A stretch of 64,000 nucleotides of DNA from assembly GCA_022823725.1 (NCBI GenBank), contig JAJEHL010000049.1, positions 372,001 to 436,000 on the forward strand, given 5' to 3'. The notes beneath the pieces were generated by a model that saw only the letters and a list, made by a program, of their open reading frames with translations, was not told the origin of the DNA and ran no database searches. The position numbers were made by a program, and so were the translations under genes. Positions 1 to 8,144 of the stretch are shown here, piece by piece (the stretch's first letter is position 1; every line of letters begins with the position of its first letter). Source of the stretch: Candidatus Latescibacterota bacterium. Its GTDB lineage: Bacteria; Latescibacterota; UBA2968.

Positions 1-1114
1 GACTTTGGGCGGCGTAATCAGCCACGGCTGTAGGGATTAAAATAATGATGCCAAACAGTACGATGTTTTTGGACGGGCGATAAAGGTCAGGACGATAAAA
101 TTTTAGAAATGCAAAAAATATGATTAGCGTCAACGCGCAAAGTGATAGTCCAGCGCCTCGTTGAATGAGGTCAATGAATGGGTCTTGCTGGCGGCGTTGG
201 TTGATATGTTCTGCCAGCGACCTGAGTTTATCTACGGCCTCAGATGTTACGCGGTCGTGTTTGTCAATAATGCGCTCGCCTTTGAGGACTGTCCCGGGCT
301 TGGCGCGTTGGACATTGCTGGCTGCTTCATCTCTGCGCCTCTGCGTTTCGGTAGCGTCATAGGCAATGTTGGGGGATAGATAGGCCAGGACCAGTTCACT
401 ACCCGCTCTCATTTCCATAGCGCTCGCTTTTGGCACTTGTTGTTCTATGGTTTGTTGAAGTCCCGAAGTAAAATTTTCTATATCGACCAGTTCTTCAAGG
501 CTAATTTGGCGTTCTGAGCCATTGTTGAGTAGTATAACCTCTGCGTACCCTTCTTCGACGGTATTTATTTCCTGGTCGAGAATTCCGTTCTGATAAGTGC
601 TTTGAAGAATTTTCTCGACTGCGGTGGTCAATTTACTGTGGCTGGATGATCGTCTCCGGGATACGGGTATGAGATATCTCAGAGTGGATTCCGACAGAGG
701 GCTAATCTCTGGGTGTGAAAGCCGCAACTCGTGTGAGAGAGATTCGCTTAGCCGGGAGCCTGTGTGCTTTTTTGTGTCGTTGAGAAATGTTTTAAATGCA
801 TCCAGTTTACTTTTCTCCACTGTGCTGTCATAGCGCAAAACCGGCAAAATTTGGAGGCGAGCTTCTGCGACTTCATTCTGGTATTCTTCCTCACTTTTAT
901 ACACGGTGAAAGATTCGGATGCAATGACTTCATCTGGCGCAATCGCGCCTTCGCGGAAGGCACTGTACTCGTACTGCTGTTGCGTGGGAAATAAGACGGT
1001 TAGTACGCCTAAGAGGGCGAGCATCAATGCAATGCGAAAGGCTTGCTTTCCTCGCTGTTTCCACTGTTGTTTTGTCCGGCGCGTGCGTTCGCGCTGACGT
1101 TTTCTAAAGAACAT
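1..1114 (-). CDS. pgpH: 7TM-HD family c-di-AMP phosphodiesterase (PgpH/YqfF-like), N-terminal part only
   Basis: This gene runs off the left edge and is absent from the ORF track because it has no stop in the window. I translated the reverse strand from ATG at 1114-1112 and got about 371 open codons. The product starts with a basic N-terminus (MFFRKRQRER), then a membrane helix near residues 27-43. A long extracytoplasmic stretch follows (motifs REGAIAPDEV, GTVLKGERIIDKHDRV), which matches the 7TMR-HDED domain. The first helices of the 7TM bundle come next (LIIFFAFLKFYRPDLYRP, then IVLFGIIILIPTAVADYAA). The catalytic HD domain, which hydrolyses c-di-AMP in characterised relatives, would lie outside the window. 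The start codon overlaps the phoH stop as ATGA, and phoH-yqfF is a well-known gene pair. Family assignment is confident; activity cannot be checked without the C-terminus. Confidence 0.88.
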   Translation of the reverse strand, partial: MFFRKRQRERTRRTKQQWKQRGKQAFRIALMLALLGVLTVLFPTQQQYEYSAFREGAIAPDEVIASESFTVYKSEEEYQNEVAEARLQILPVLRYDSTVEKSKLDAFKTFLNDTKKHTGSRLSESLSHELRLSHPEISPLSESTLRYLIPVSRRRSSSHSKLTTAVEKILQSTYQNGILDQEINTVEEGYAEVILLNNGSERQISLEELVDIENFTSGLQQTIEQQVPKASAMEMRAGSELVLAYLSPNIAYDATETQRRRDEAASNVQRAKPGTVLKGERIIDKHDRVTSEAVDKLRSLAEHINQRRQQDPFIDLIQRGAGLSLCALTLIIFFAFLKFYRPDLYRPSKNIVLFGIIILIPTAVADYAAQS

Positions 1115-2097
1115 CATGGTTTTGGCAGGGCCTCTTCTACGTCTGGTTCACTGGAATGTTCGCTTTGTTCATAGGCTGTTATGATTTGTTGGACCAATGC
1201 GTGTCGTACGACATCTTTTTCTGAAAAACTGACAAATTTGATGGCTTCTATATGAGACAGGATGTGTTGGACGTGTATAAGTCCAGACTGAATACCCGGT
1301 GGCAGGTCTATTTGTGTTATATCACCCGTAATCACGGCCTTGGCATTGTTGCCCAGGCGGGTAAGAAACATCTTCATCTGGTTGACGGTGGTATTCTGAG
1401 CTTCGTCGAGAATGACAAAAGCGTTATTCAGGGTGCGTCCTCTCATAAATGCAAGCGGTGCAATTTCAAGTGTGCGCATTTCCATAAGGTGTTGCAATTG
1501 TGTATCGGGTAACATGTCGCGCAGTGCATCGTAGAGAGGGCGCAAATAGGGATCGACTTTATCCTGTATATCTCCCGGAAGAAATCCCAGAGTCTCACCA
1601 GCTTCCACGGCTGGCCGTGTCAGAATAATTCTGGAGATGTGTTTGTTTTTTAGTGCAGCAACAGCCGCTGCGACTGCCAGATAAGTTTTGCCCGTGCCCG
1701 CAGGCCCAATGCCAAAAACAATGTCGTGGTTTTCTATCGCTGCCGAGTAAGTGACCTGAGTCCGTGAGCGGGGGCGAATGAGAATTTTGGGTGTTGATAG
1801 AATGGGTTTTGCATATTCGCCAATTTCAGATTCACAATTTTCCGGCGGTGGCGCAAGCAGGTGCAGAGGGTCAAACTGATCGCCACGCCGAAGGCACGAA
1901 ATCATTTCTTCTAATAGACCAGAGACGTGTTGCACTTTGTGTGGTGGCCCCTGGACATTTAGCTGATCACCGCGGGCGGTTAAACGCACGCCATAGCGGT
2001 CTTCAAGGGCGAGCAAATTTGCATCGTTGTGACCATATAACGATAGGAGGTCAACACCGCGCAACGATAGTCTATGGGAGAGTTCTCTATTTTCCAC
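1114..2097 (-). CDS. phoH: PhoH-family ATPase (PhoH/YbeZ)
   Basis: 327-residue cytoplasmic P-loop ATPase of the PhoH/YbeZ family, linked in other bacteria to RNA metabolism next to YbeY and 7TM-HD proteins. An N-terminal KH-like region (about residues 12-75, RGDQLNVQG) precedes the ATPase core. Walker A is GPAGTGKT at 131-138 and Walker B is VILDEAQN near 228-235; TRPAVEAGE and TGDITQIDLP are typical family blocks. The start is GTG at 2097. It is the only possible start, since an in-frame stop lies nine codons upstream, and it has no clear Shine-Dalgarno site. The stop overlaps the start of pgpH by ATGA, so the two are probably translationally coupled. A terminator-like hairpin lies about 22 bases upstream of the start. 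Confidence 0.93.
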   Translation of the reverse strand: MENRELSHRLSLRGVDLLSLYGHNDANLLALEDRYGVRLTARGDQLNVQGPPHKVQHVSGLLEEMISCLRRGDQFDPLHLLAPPPENCESEIGEYAKPILSTPKILIRPRSRTQVTYSAAIENHDIVFGIGPAGTGKTYLAVAAAVAALKNKHISRIILTRPAVEAGETLGFLPGDIQDKVDPYLRPLYDALRDMLPDTQLQHLMEMRTLEIAPLAFMRGRTLNNAFVILDEAQNTTVNQMKMFLTRLGNNAKAVITGDITQIDLPPGIQSGLIHVQHILSHIEAIKFVSFSEKDVVRHALVQQIITAYEQSEHSSEPDVEEALPKP

Positions 2098-2110
2098 GAT
2101 TTGAATATTT

Positions 2111-2157
2111 AAAAAAGAAAACTCTCATTCCCAAACAGACTACGGGAATGAGAGTTC
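2111..2157 (-). terminator. Rho-independent terminator of the lipoprotein-LysM unit, just upstream of phoH
   Basis: Perfect inverted repeat AACTCTCATTCCC / GGGAATGAGAGTT with an 11-base loop. On the minus strand it is followed by a T-rich run (TTTCTTTTTT). It lies about 80 bases past the LysM gene stop. It also sits within 25 bases of the phoH start, so it could act as an attenuator for phoH-pgpH. Confidence 0.8.
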
Positions 2158-2238
2158 TATTTTAGAGTTAAAGGTTTATAGATGAACCTTCCATTGGATT
2201 TATGAAAGATCCAAATTCAGGGATCGAAAAGGTTGAGG

Positions 2239-3081
2239 TCAGTTTGCCGGAATATCGAATACTTGAGCAGGGAAAATCATGCTCGGGTCAAAGATCTGTG
2301 TTTTGTTGGCCTGGTAGATCCGATTCCATTTGGTGACATCATTGTACACCTTGCCAGCAATGGACGAGAGGTTTTCGCCGCTCATTACGAGATGTTGATT
2401 GATATCGACGCCAAAAGGAATATTGAGAACCCATTTGGGATAAATTATATCGGGATGTTTAATTTTATCCCGGTTTTCAACATAAATACGGGGCCAGAGA
2501 TAAGGATCGCCGTAAATATCGTCTTTTTTGGCGATTTTCCAGAGATTATCACCTCTGACAACCGAATATTGTCGAATGCGCTTGCGAGGCATCCGCGCTT
2601 TAACTTGTTCAAGTAATTGATCAATACTCGCCAGTTTTTCCTGTGCGGCTGGAAAACAGGCTCTTTTGTCTGCTTTAAGCTCTGATACGCGGGCTTCTAT
2701 TTGATCAATTTCATCTCGAACTTCAAAAAGAGCATCTTCTGCCAGGCTGCGCAAGCCCATGAGGCGGCCTTCAATGCGGCCGAGTTCTTGAATATACTCA
2801 TTGACCCCTGCTTCATCGGACTCAACAAGACTATAGACTTGTTGTTTGATTTCACTGATCTGGGTATCTATACTCGAAATCTGGTTCGAAAGGTCATTAG
2901 ATGCTGTTTGACATTCAAGCAAAGACTTTTTGAGTTCTGCAAGCCGTTGCTCCTGTTCTGTAAGTTTCATTCTGTATTCATCATAGGTTATTTCCATTTG
3001 GGCAATTCCCTTTTGAGGGAAAACCAAAAGGGTGACTGTGCAACAAACGAGAAAGAACCCGAAAAGCTTCAAACCTGTCAT
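2239..3081 (-). CDS. Secreted coiled-coil protein with two LysM domains
   Basis: 280 residues from the preferred start at 3081. This ATG has AAAGGAG eight bases upstream, unlike the track GTG at 3102. A signal peptide (LFGFFLVCCTVTLLVF, cleavage near GIAQ) is followed by a long coiled coil (about 30-150, rich in E/Q/L heptads). Two LysM modules then follow: one starts YSVVRGDNLWKIAKKD and includes YGDPYLWPRIY and IIYPKWVLNIP; the second starts HLVMSGENLSSIAGKVY and ends MIFPAQVFDIP. LysM binds peptidoglycan, so the protein is probably periplasmic and envelope-associated. It sits 40 bases downstream of a small coiled-coil lipoprotein, and the pair may work together. The specific role is unknown. 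Confidence 0.85.
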   Translation of the reverse strand: MTGLKLFGFFLVCCTVTLLVFPQKGIAQMEITYDEYRMKLTEQEQRLAELKKSLLECQTASNDLSNQISSIDTQISEIKQQVYSLVESDEAGVNEYIQELGRIEGRLMGLRSLAEDALFEVRDEIDQIEARVSELKADKRACFPAAQEKLASIDQLLEQVKARMPRKRIRQYSVVRGDNLWKIAKKDDIYGDPYLWPRIYVENRDKIKHPDIIYPKWVLNIPFGVDINQHLVMSGENLSSIAGKVYNDVTKWNRIYQANKTQIFDPSMIFPAQVFDIPAN

Positions 3082-3120
3082 CCGACCAACTCCTTTCCAC
3101 ACACCAAAAAAATTACTGGC

Positions 3121-3366
3121 TCAAGACCTGTTGCACTGACTTAAGATATTTTGCCACTCGGACAGAACCTGTTTTTTCTGTGCCAATTGGCGTTCTAACT
3201 CGGCTCGGTGTTGCTTACAAGCTGCGAGGTCGGCTTCAGCCGATTCTGCGGCTTTACGCGCTTCTTCAAGCATTTGGAGTTGCGATCTTGAGGCCATTGG
3301 CGTGCAACATCCAGATAACAGAACGAGTAATAGACCACAACCTGCCGCTTTTTTGAGTCTTTTCAT
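3121..3366 (-). CDS. Small coiled-coil lipoprotein
   Basis: 81-residue protein with a lipoprotein signal peptide ending in the lipobox LLSGC (Cys at about residue 20). The remainder is almost all helix-forming, heptad-like sequence (EEARKAAESAEADLAACKQH). The start at 3366 has a strong GAGGAGG Shine-Dalgarno site. It is first in a two-gene unit with the LysM protein, which also has a long coiled coil, so contact between the two in the envelope is plausible (inference). Size and design resemble Lpp-like or OmpA-adjacent small lipoproteins, but no specific family is recognised. Confidence 0.8.
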   Translation of the reverse strand: MKRLKKAAGCGLLLVLLSGCCTPMASRSQLQMLEEARKAAESAEADLAACKQHRAELERQLAQKKQVLSEWQNILSQCNRS

Positions 3367-3459
3367 AACCCAATTGCCTCCTCAGGGATATTGGCGTAAG
3401 TATTTAAATTATCAAGATGTAAAGTAAAAACAAAAAATCCAATAATAGAACTTTTAGAC

Positions 3460-3488
3460 AAAGTACTACATAAAATACAGAAAGTCAA
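3460..3488 (-). promoter_or_regulatory. Sigma-70-type promoter for the lipoprotein-LysM unit
   Basis: Minus strand TTGACT, 17-base spacer, TACTTT, about 95 bases upstream of the lipoprotein start in an AT-rich gap. The aspS stop is just upstream at 3523. Confidence 0.6.
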
Positions 3489-3522
3489 GAAAAAGTTTTG
3501 AATGTGTTATGACCCTCTGTGA

Positions 3523-5298
3523 TTACAATAATCGCAAACCGAGTTCGCGGAGTTGGGCGGAATCTACTAGAGATGGTGCACCATCCATGAGCGATGCCGC
3601 TGTATTGGTTTTTGGAAATGGAATGACATCGCGGATAAATGCTTTGCCAGCCATGAGGGCGACCAGGCGGTCGTATCCAAACGCGATACCGCCATGGGGA
3701 GGCGCACCGTATCGAAAGGCGTCGAGTAAGAAGCCAAATTTTTCTCGTGACTCACTTTCGGATATCCCCAACATGCGAAACACGCGCTCCTGGATTTCTC
3801 TGTGGTGGATACGGATACTTCCGCCAGCGATTTCGTTGCCATTGAGAACGAGATCATAAGCTCTGGCGCGAACATCACCCGGGGCTGTTTCAAGCTCATC
3901 GAGGTCTGCTTCCAGGGGGGACGTGAAGGGGTGGTGACAGGCAACGTAGCGTTTTTCAACGTCATCAAATTCGAGGAGAGGGAACTGAGTCACCCATAAA
4001 AAACTGAAGTCACCAGTCTCCATAAGGTCTTGTTTTCTCGCGAGTTCTAAGCGCAGATTGCCCAGGGCGTTTGCGACGACTGCGGGTTGGTCAGCGACAA
4101 ATAAAAGCAGGTCTCCGGTCTGGGCGTCGAGTGATTCCCTTAGCATTTGTTGGGCTTGATCGGGGAAGAACTTGACGATTGATGATTCGAGCCCCTGGTC
4201 GGTCACTTTGATCCAGGCGAGTCCCTTAGCACCGTGTTTTGCAACAAAAGCCGTGAGATCATCGATTTGTTTGCGCGAGTAGTTTGCACATCCTTTGGCA
4301 TTAATGGCGCGAACTTGCCCACCGGAATCAATTACAGATCTAAAGACCCGGAATTCCGAAGCGAGGGCAGCTTTTGCAATATCGACAATTTCGAGGCCAA
4401 AGCGCGTATCTGGACGATCGGTGCCAAAGCGATCAATCGCCTCTCGGTAGGTCATTTGTGGTATGGTAGAGGGGATATCAAAGCCTATGACATGCTCAAA
4501 CAAGTGCCGCGTAAGTCCTTCAGCGAGTTGCATGACATCAGCTTCTGTAACAAATGCCATTTCAATGTCAATTTGGGTAAACTCGGGCTGGCGGTCGCCC
4601 CGCAGGTCTTCATCGCGGAAGCAGCGCACGATTTGAAAGTAGCGATCATAACCGGCGATCATGAGCAACTGCTTGTAGGTTTGAGGCGACTGGGGCAAGG
4701 CATAGAAGCTGCCTCTTTGAACGCGAGAAGGAACGAGATAATCTCTTGCGCCTTCGGGCGTGCTTTTCATGAGAAAAGGGGTCTCAATTTCGAGAAAGCC
4801 CTGAGTGATTAAATATTTGCGCGTTTCCTGTGTGGCATTATGTCTGAGAAACAGGGCTTGTTGCATGTCGGGGCGGCGCAGGTCGAGGTAGCGATAGCGC
4901 AGGCGCAGTTCTTCGTTGACGTCAATGTCGGGTTCTATGGCAAATGGCGGGGTGTCCGCTTCGTTGAGAAGACGCAGATCTGAACATTCGATGTCGATGG
5001 CACCGGTGGGCAGTTTGGGATTTGTCATGCCTTCTGGGCGCGGTTCAACTCTGCCTTTTATAGCGAGGACAAATTCGTTGCGAATTTTTTCGGCAATGGC
5101 GTGTGTTTCTGCTTCGAGATCGGGACGAAAGACCACCTGGGTGATGCCGTAGCGGTCGCGCAAATCGACAAATATGACGCCTCCGTGGTCGCGTCTTTTG
5201 CCAACCCACCCCATCAGGCAGACTTCTTCGCCTACATTTTCGATGCGCAATTCGCCGCAGTTGTGCGTGCGTTTCCAGTCGCCGAGCGACTCTGACAT
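3523..5298 (-). CDS. aspS: Aspartate--tRNA ligase
   Basis: 591 residues, the usual length of bacterial AspRS, which charges tRNA-Asp (or tRNA-Asp/Asn in non-discriminating forms). It has an N-terminal OB-fold anticodon-binding domain (NVGEEVCLMGWVGKRRDHGG), class II motif 2 (FRDEDLRGDRQPEFTQID), a bacterial GAD insertion (about 285-420), and motif 3 near the C-terminus (GIAFGYDRLVALMAG). It starts at ATG 5298, nine bases after the hisS stop, so the two synthetase genes form an operon. The sequence alone does not say whether it is discriminating. Since no amidotransferase genes are in view, this is open. Confidence 0.97.
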   Translation of the reverse strand: MSESLGDWKRTHNCGELRIENVGEEVCLMGWVGKRRDHGGVIFVDLRDRYGITQVVFRPDLEAETHAIAEKIRNEFVLAIKGRVEPRPEGMTNPKLPTGAIDIECSDLRLLNEADTPPFAIEPDIDVNEELRLRYRYLDLRRPDMQQALFLRHNATQETRKYLITQGFLEIETPFLMKSTPEGARDYLVPSRVQRGSFYALPQSPQTYKQLLMIAGYDRYFQIVRCFRDEDLRGDRQPEFTQIDIEMAFVTEADVMQLAEGLTRHLFEHVIGFDIPSTIPQMTYREAIDRFGTDRPDTRFGLEIVDIAKAALASEFRVFRSVIDSGGQVRAINAKGCANYSRKQIDDLTAFVAKHGAKGLAWIKVTDQGLESSIVKFFPDQAQQMLRESLDAQTGDLLLFVADQPAVVANALGNLRLELARKQDLMETGDFSFLWVTQFPLLEFDDVEKRYVACHHPFTSPLEADLDELETAPGDVRARAYDLVLNGNEIAGGSIRIHHREIQERVFRMLGISESESREKFGFLLDAFRYGAPPHGGIAFGYDRLVALMAGKAFIRDVIPFPKTNTAASLMDGAPSLVDSAQLRELGLRLL

Positions 5299-5307
5299 GG
5301 TTGTCTC

Positions 5308-6600
5308 CTACGCTTGGATAATTCCGTTTTTAAGCGTTGTTTTTATCGCGCACAGGTCGCTTTGTGAAAAAATTTGTTGCGCGCGCGCTTTGAGGTCTTT
5401 GATTACGATGGTATTTGCAGATGCCTCGTCTGGTCCGATAACCGCTGCAAAGGGTATATTTTGGCGATCTGCATATTTGAATTGTCTGTCGAGACGCTGT
5501 CCCGGAATGAGATGCAGTTCTGTTGCGATACCCTCCTGGCGCAGTTTTTCGGCAAAAGAAGACGATTGGGCGAGAAGATCTTCGGAGAATACTGTAACGA
5601 ATACGCGGGCACCGGGCGTTTCGAGTTGGGGATAAGTGTCAATTTCTTTGAGTAATTCGGTGATGGCCATATCGCCAACTGCAAATCCCACGCCAGGTAC
5701 CTGGCGTTTCCCGCCTACTTGACGTGTGAGATTGTCGTAACGACCACCTCCAAAGAGGGCGCGGCGCAGCGAGGTTTTGGCCCAGGCTTCAAATACCGTG
5801 CGCGTATAATAGTCAAAACCTCGCACGATTTTGAGGTCGAGCTCTACGAGGTCTATAACACCATTTTGGTCGAGGTGCTCAAAAATGTGCTGAAGATAGG
5901 GAGAAAATGTCAGGTCTGTCGTGTAGAGGATTTCGTAGAGGGTGTCGATTTGACTTGCACTGAGATTCAGATCATTGGCCAGATAGGTGCGGAATTTTTC
6001 CTCGGGAATTTTGTCTATGCGGTCAATGGCTCCAAAAACGGGTTTGATATCCTCGGGCGATAAGGTCAGTTTTTTGGCAATTAAAATTTCAAGGGCCTGT
6101 CGGTCGTTGATTTTGATGGTGGCGTGTTCGTTACTGAGACCGAGGTGTTTGAATAGCGTGCAAGCTATGGTGATTATTTCGGCATCAGCCAGATAGCTAT
6201 CGCTGCCGAGGGCGTCGATATTCCATTGAAAAAAGGAACGCCCGCGCCCGCGTTGGGGACGCTCGTAGCGAAAGAACCGGCCGTATGATTGCCAGCGAAT
6301 GGGGAAGGTGAGTTCGCCTTCTTTTTGGGCGACCATGCGCGCGAGTGTGGGCGTGAGTTCTGGGCGCATGACGAGTTGTTTGTCGTCTCGATCAGATAGC
6401 GTGAATGTCTGCTGGGTGACGATTTCTTCGCTGCTTTTGCCCAGATAGAGGGCCATGTATTCGAGTATTGTGCTTTCGTATTCTCTATATCCAAAGAGGT
6501 TGCCAACGCCGATAAATTTCTCGCAGAGCCACTTCTGGTAGGCCCAATCTTCGGGATAAAAATCGCGGGTGCCTTTTACCCTGGGGATTAACTGAGGCAT
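5308..6600 (-). CDS. hisS: Histidine--tRNA ligase
   Basis: 430-residue class II synthetase that charges tRNA-His. The N-terminal block (PRVKGTRDFYPEDW) is typical of HisRS. Motif 2 appears as the YGRFFRYERPQRGRGRSFFQ region, the HisA signature as VRGFDYYTRTVFEAW, and motif 3 as PGVGFAVGDMAITELL. A C-terminal anticodon-binding domain starts near residue 335 (RVFVTVFSEDLL). The start is ATG 6600 with only a weak ribosome-binding site. It is first in the hisS-aspS unit, and a matching promoter lies 40-70 bases upstream. Confidence 0.97.
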   Translation of the reverse strand: MPQLIPRVKGTRDFYPEDWAYQKWLCEKFIGVGNLFGYREYESTILEYMALYLGKSSEEIVTQQTFTLSDRDDKQLVMRPELTPTLARMVAQKEGELTFPIRWQSYGRFFRYERPQRGRGRSFFQWNIDALGSDSYLADAEIITIACTLFKHLGLSNEHATIKINDRQALEILIAKKLTLSPEDIKPVFGAIDRIDKIPEEKFRTYLANDLNLSASQIDTLYEILYTTDLTFSPYLQHIFEHLDQNGVIDLVELDLKIVRGFDYYTRTVFEAWAKTSLRRALFGGGRYDNLTRQVGGKRQVPGVGFAVGDMAITELLKEIDTYPQLETPGARVFVTVFSEDLLAQSSSFAEKLRQEGIATELHLIPGQRLDRQFKYADRQNIPFAAVIGPDEASANTIVIKDLKARAQQIFSQSDLCAIKTTLKNGIIQA

Positions 6601-6642
6601 GGGTGTATATCCGTTGTAAATTATTTTTTATAACAGAAAACG

Positions 6643-6671
6643 AAGATAAAGGTAAGAGGTGGTATTGTCAA
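6643..6671 (-). promoter_or_regulatory. Sigma-70-type promoter for hisS-aspS
   Basis: Minus strand TTGACA, 17-base spacer, TATCTT, in the 93-base gap between the rnhB-yraN stop and hisS. The -10 lies about 43 bases from the hisS start. No T-box-like leader fits in the short 5' region. Confidence 0.65.
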
Positions 6672-6693
6672 GGTTTTAGAGGTAAAATTGGCT

Positions 6694-7977
6694 CTAAGCC
6701 GTAAAAGCGTTTTCGTAGTGGCGGATGGCAGGGCGCGATTGTGTCAGGTCAATGGCGATGACATCAAATCGCGGTGCCGCGTGGTCGGGGTGTTGTCGCA
6801 GGTAGGCTTTTGCGACTTTGATGATTTGCGCTTGTTTGGCAGGTGTTACTCTGGTTTCTGGTTGTCCAAAATGTGGGGTGGTCGCGGTTTTGACTTCGAC
6901 GAAGACCAGGGCGTCGTTTTTCACCGCAATGAGGTCGATTTCACCGCCCAGGGCGCGAAATCCGCGCGCGCGAATGCTATATCCTTTTTGTTCTATAAAT
7001 TTTTCTGCCAATTGTTCGCCTTTGGGACCGGATTGTTGCAGGCGAGTGCGTTGTTTGCGAAATAGCAGGCGCAGGGCCTGGACCTCATCCTGTGGGATAT
7101 GTTTGCTGGCACTGGCAATGGTATTTCCTATGGCTTGAAGTTGGTCGAGGTTCATCGCCGCGCGAATGCCTTCGGCAAATATTTTAAAGTCTTCAGAACT
7201 CCTGGCTTCAAAGACACCCCGGAAAGATTGGCGGTGGATGGGACAGGGGCCGTGTTTTTGCAAGGCGGCGAGGTGATCGGCGCTGCCGTATCCCTTGTGA
7301 CTGGCAAAGCCGTAAGCGGGGTATTGCGCGTGGTAATCGATCATCAGACGATCGCGCGTTACTTTGGCGATGACAGACGCGGCGGCTATAGAAAGCGACT
7401 TCCGGTCACCGCCTATAACCGATTGTTCGGGAAATGGACTGCCCGGGAGGGCATTGCCGTCGATGAGTACGCGGTTGGGCGAGATGTTGAGGGCGGCGAG
7501 TGCCTCGCACATGGCATGGTGGGTGGCGTTGCGGATGTTGTATTTGTCTATTTCCTGTGGAGATGCTTGGCCTACACCAATGGCGAGGGCTGTATTGTGG
7601 ATGATTTCAAAAAGTTCTGCTCTGCGTTTTTCGGATAGTGCTTTGGAGTCGTTCAAGCCGGGGATGAGTGTATCTGGCGGGAGGATAACCGCTGCGGCGA
7701 CAACGGGACCCGCGAGGGGACCTCGTCCGGCTTCATCTACGCCTGCGATGTGCTGGATGCCCCGTTCTCTGAGTTTTTTTTCTATGGTGAGCATTTGTTC
7801 GAGGCGCGCTTTTTCACGTGCCTGTGCTTTTTGTTTTTTTCTCACCTGTTCTGCGATTGCGCGAACACCGGTGCGGGTGTCCTGTTCGAGGGCGAGGAGG
7901 TATGCTTCGTCAGGGCGATTGACAGATTTGATGTGGGCGCGAATTTGTGCGATGGTCATTGTGGAGAGATTTTTCAT
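6694..7977 (-). CDS. rnhB: Ribonuclease HII fused to a UPF0102/YraN endonuclease-like domain
   Basis: 427 residues, about twice a normal RNase HII. Residues 1-70 form the helical N-terminal extension also seen in Firmicutes-type RNase HII. The RNase HII core (75-260) removes ribonucleotides and RNA from RNA-DNA hybrids. It keeps the DEDD acidic set: D81/E82 in GVDEAGRG, D173 in VLIDGNA, D209 in KVTRDR. From about residue 315 there is a complete YraN domain with its PD-(D/E)xK core (GGEIDLIA, D348; VFVEVKTA, E361/K363). The genes rnhB and yraN are often neighbours, so this looks like a fusion of adjacent genes; no stop or frameshift separates them. A later start at 7959 is possible. It is transcribed alone, 94 bases ahead of hisS. 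Confidence 0.93.
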   Translation of the reverse strand: MKNLSTMTIAQIRAHIKSVNRPDEAYLLALEQDTRTGVRAIAEQVRKKQKAQAREKARLEQMLTIEKKLRERGIQHIAGVDEAGRGPLAGPVVAAAVILPPDTLIPGLNDSKALSEKRRAELFEIIHNTALAIGVGQASPQEIDKYNIRNATHHAMCEALAALNISPNRVLIDGNALPGSPFPEQSVIGGDRKSLSIAAASVIAKVTRDRLMIDYHAQYPAYGFASHKGYGSADHLAALQKHGPCPIHRQSFRGVFEARSSEDFKIFAEGIRAAMNLDQLQAIGNTIASASKHIPQDEVQALRLLFRKQRTRLQQSGPKGEQLAEKFIEQKGYSIRARGFRALGGEIDLIAVKNDALVFVEVKTATTPHFGQPETRVTPAKQAQIIKVAKAYLRQHPDHAAPRFDVIAIDLTQSRPAIRHYENAFTA

Positions 7978-8144
7978 GGTTGAAGATGCACACCTATCGG
8001 ATGAGAGGGGCTTGATTTAATTAAAAGGTGTCTTTATATTTTTATATCTATTCTTCAAATGTTATTTATGTTTACCCAAAGCCATCTAAATAAAGAAGCG
8101 TCGAGATTCAAAAATCTGCAACTTGTTTTTGAGATGAGAGCAAT

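Noticed and set aside
6601-6642. T-box riboswitch ahead of hisS
   Set aside because: The leader is about 35-40 bases, far too short, with no specifier or T-box sequence.
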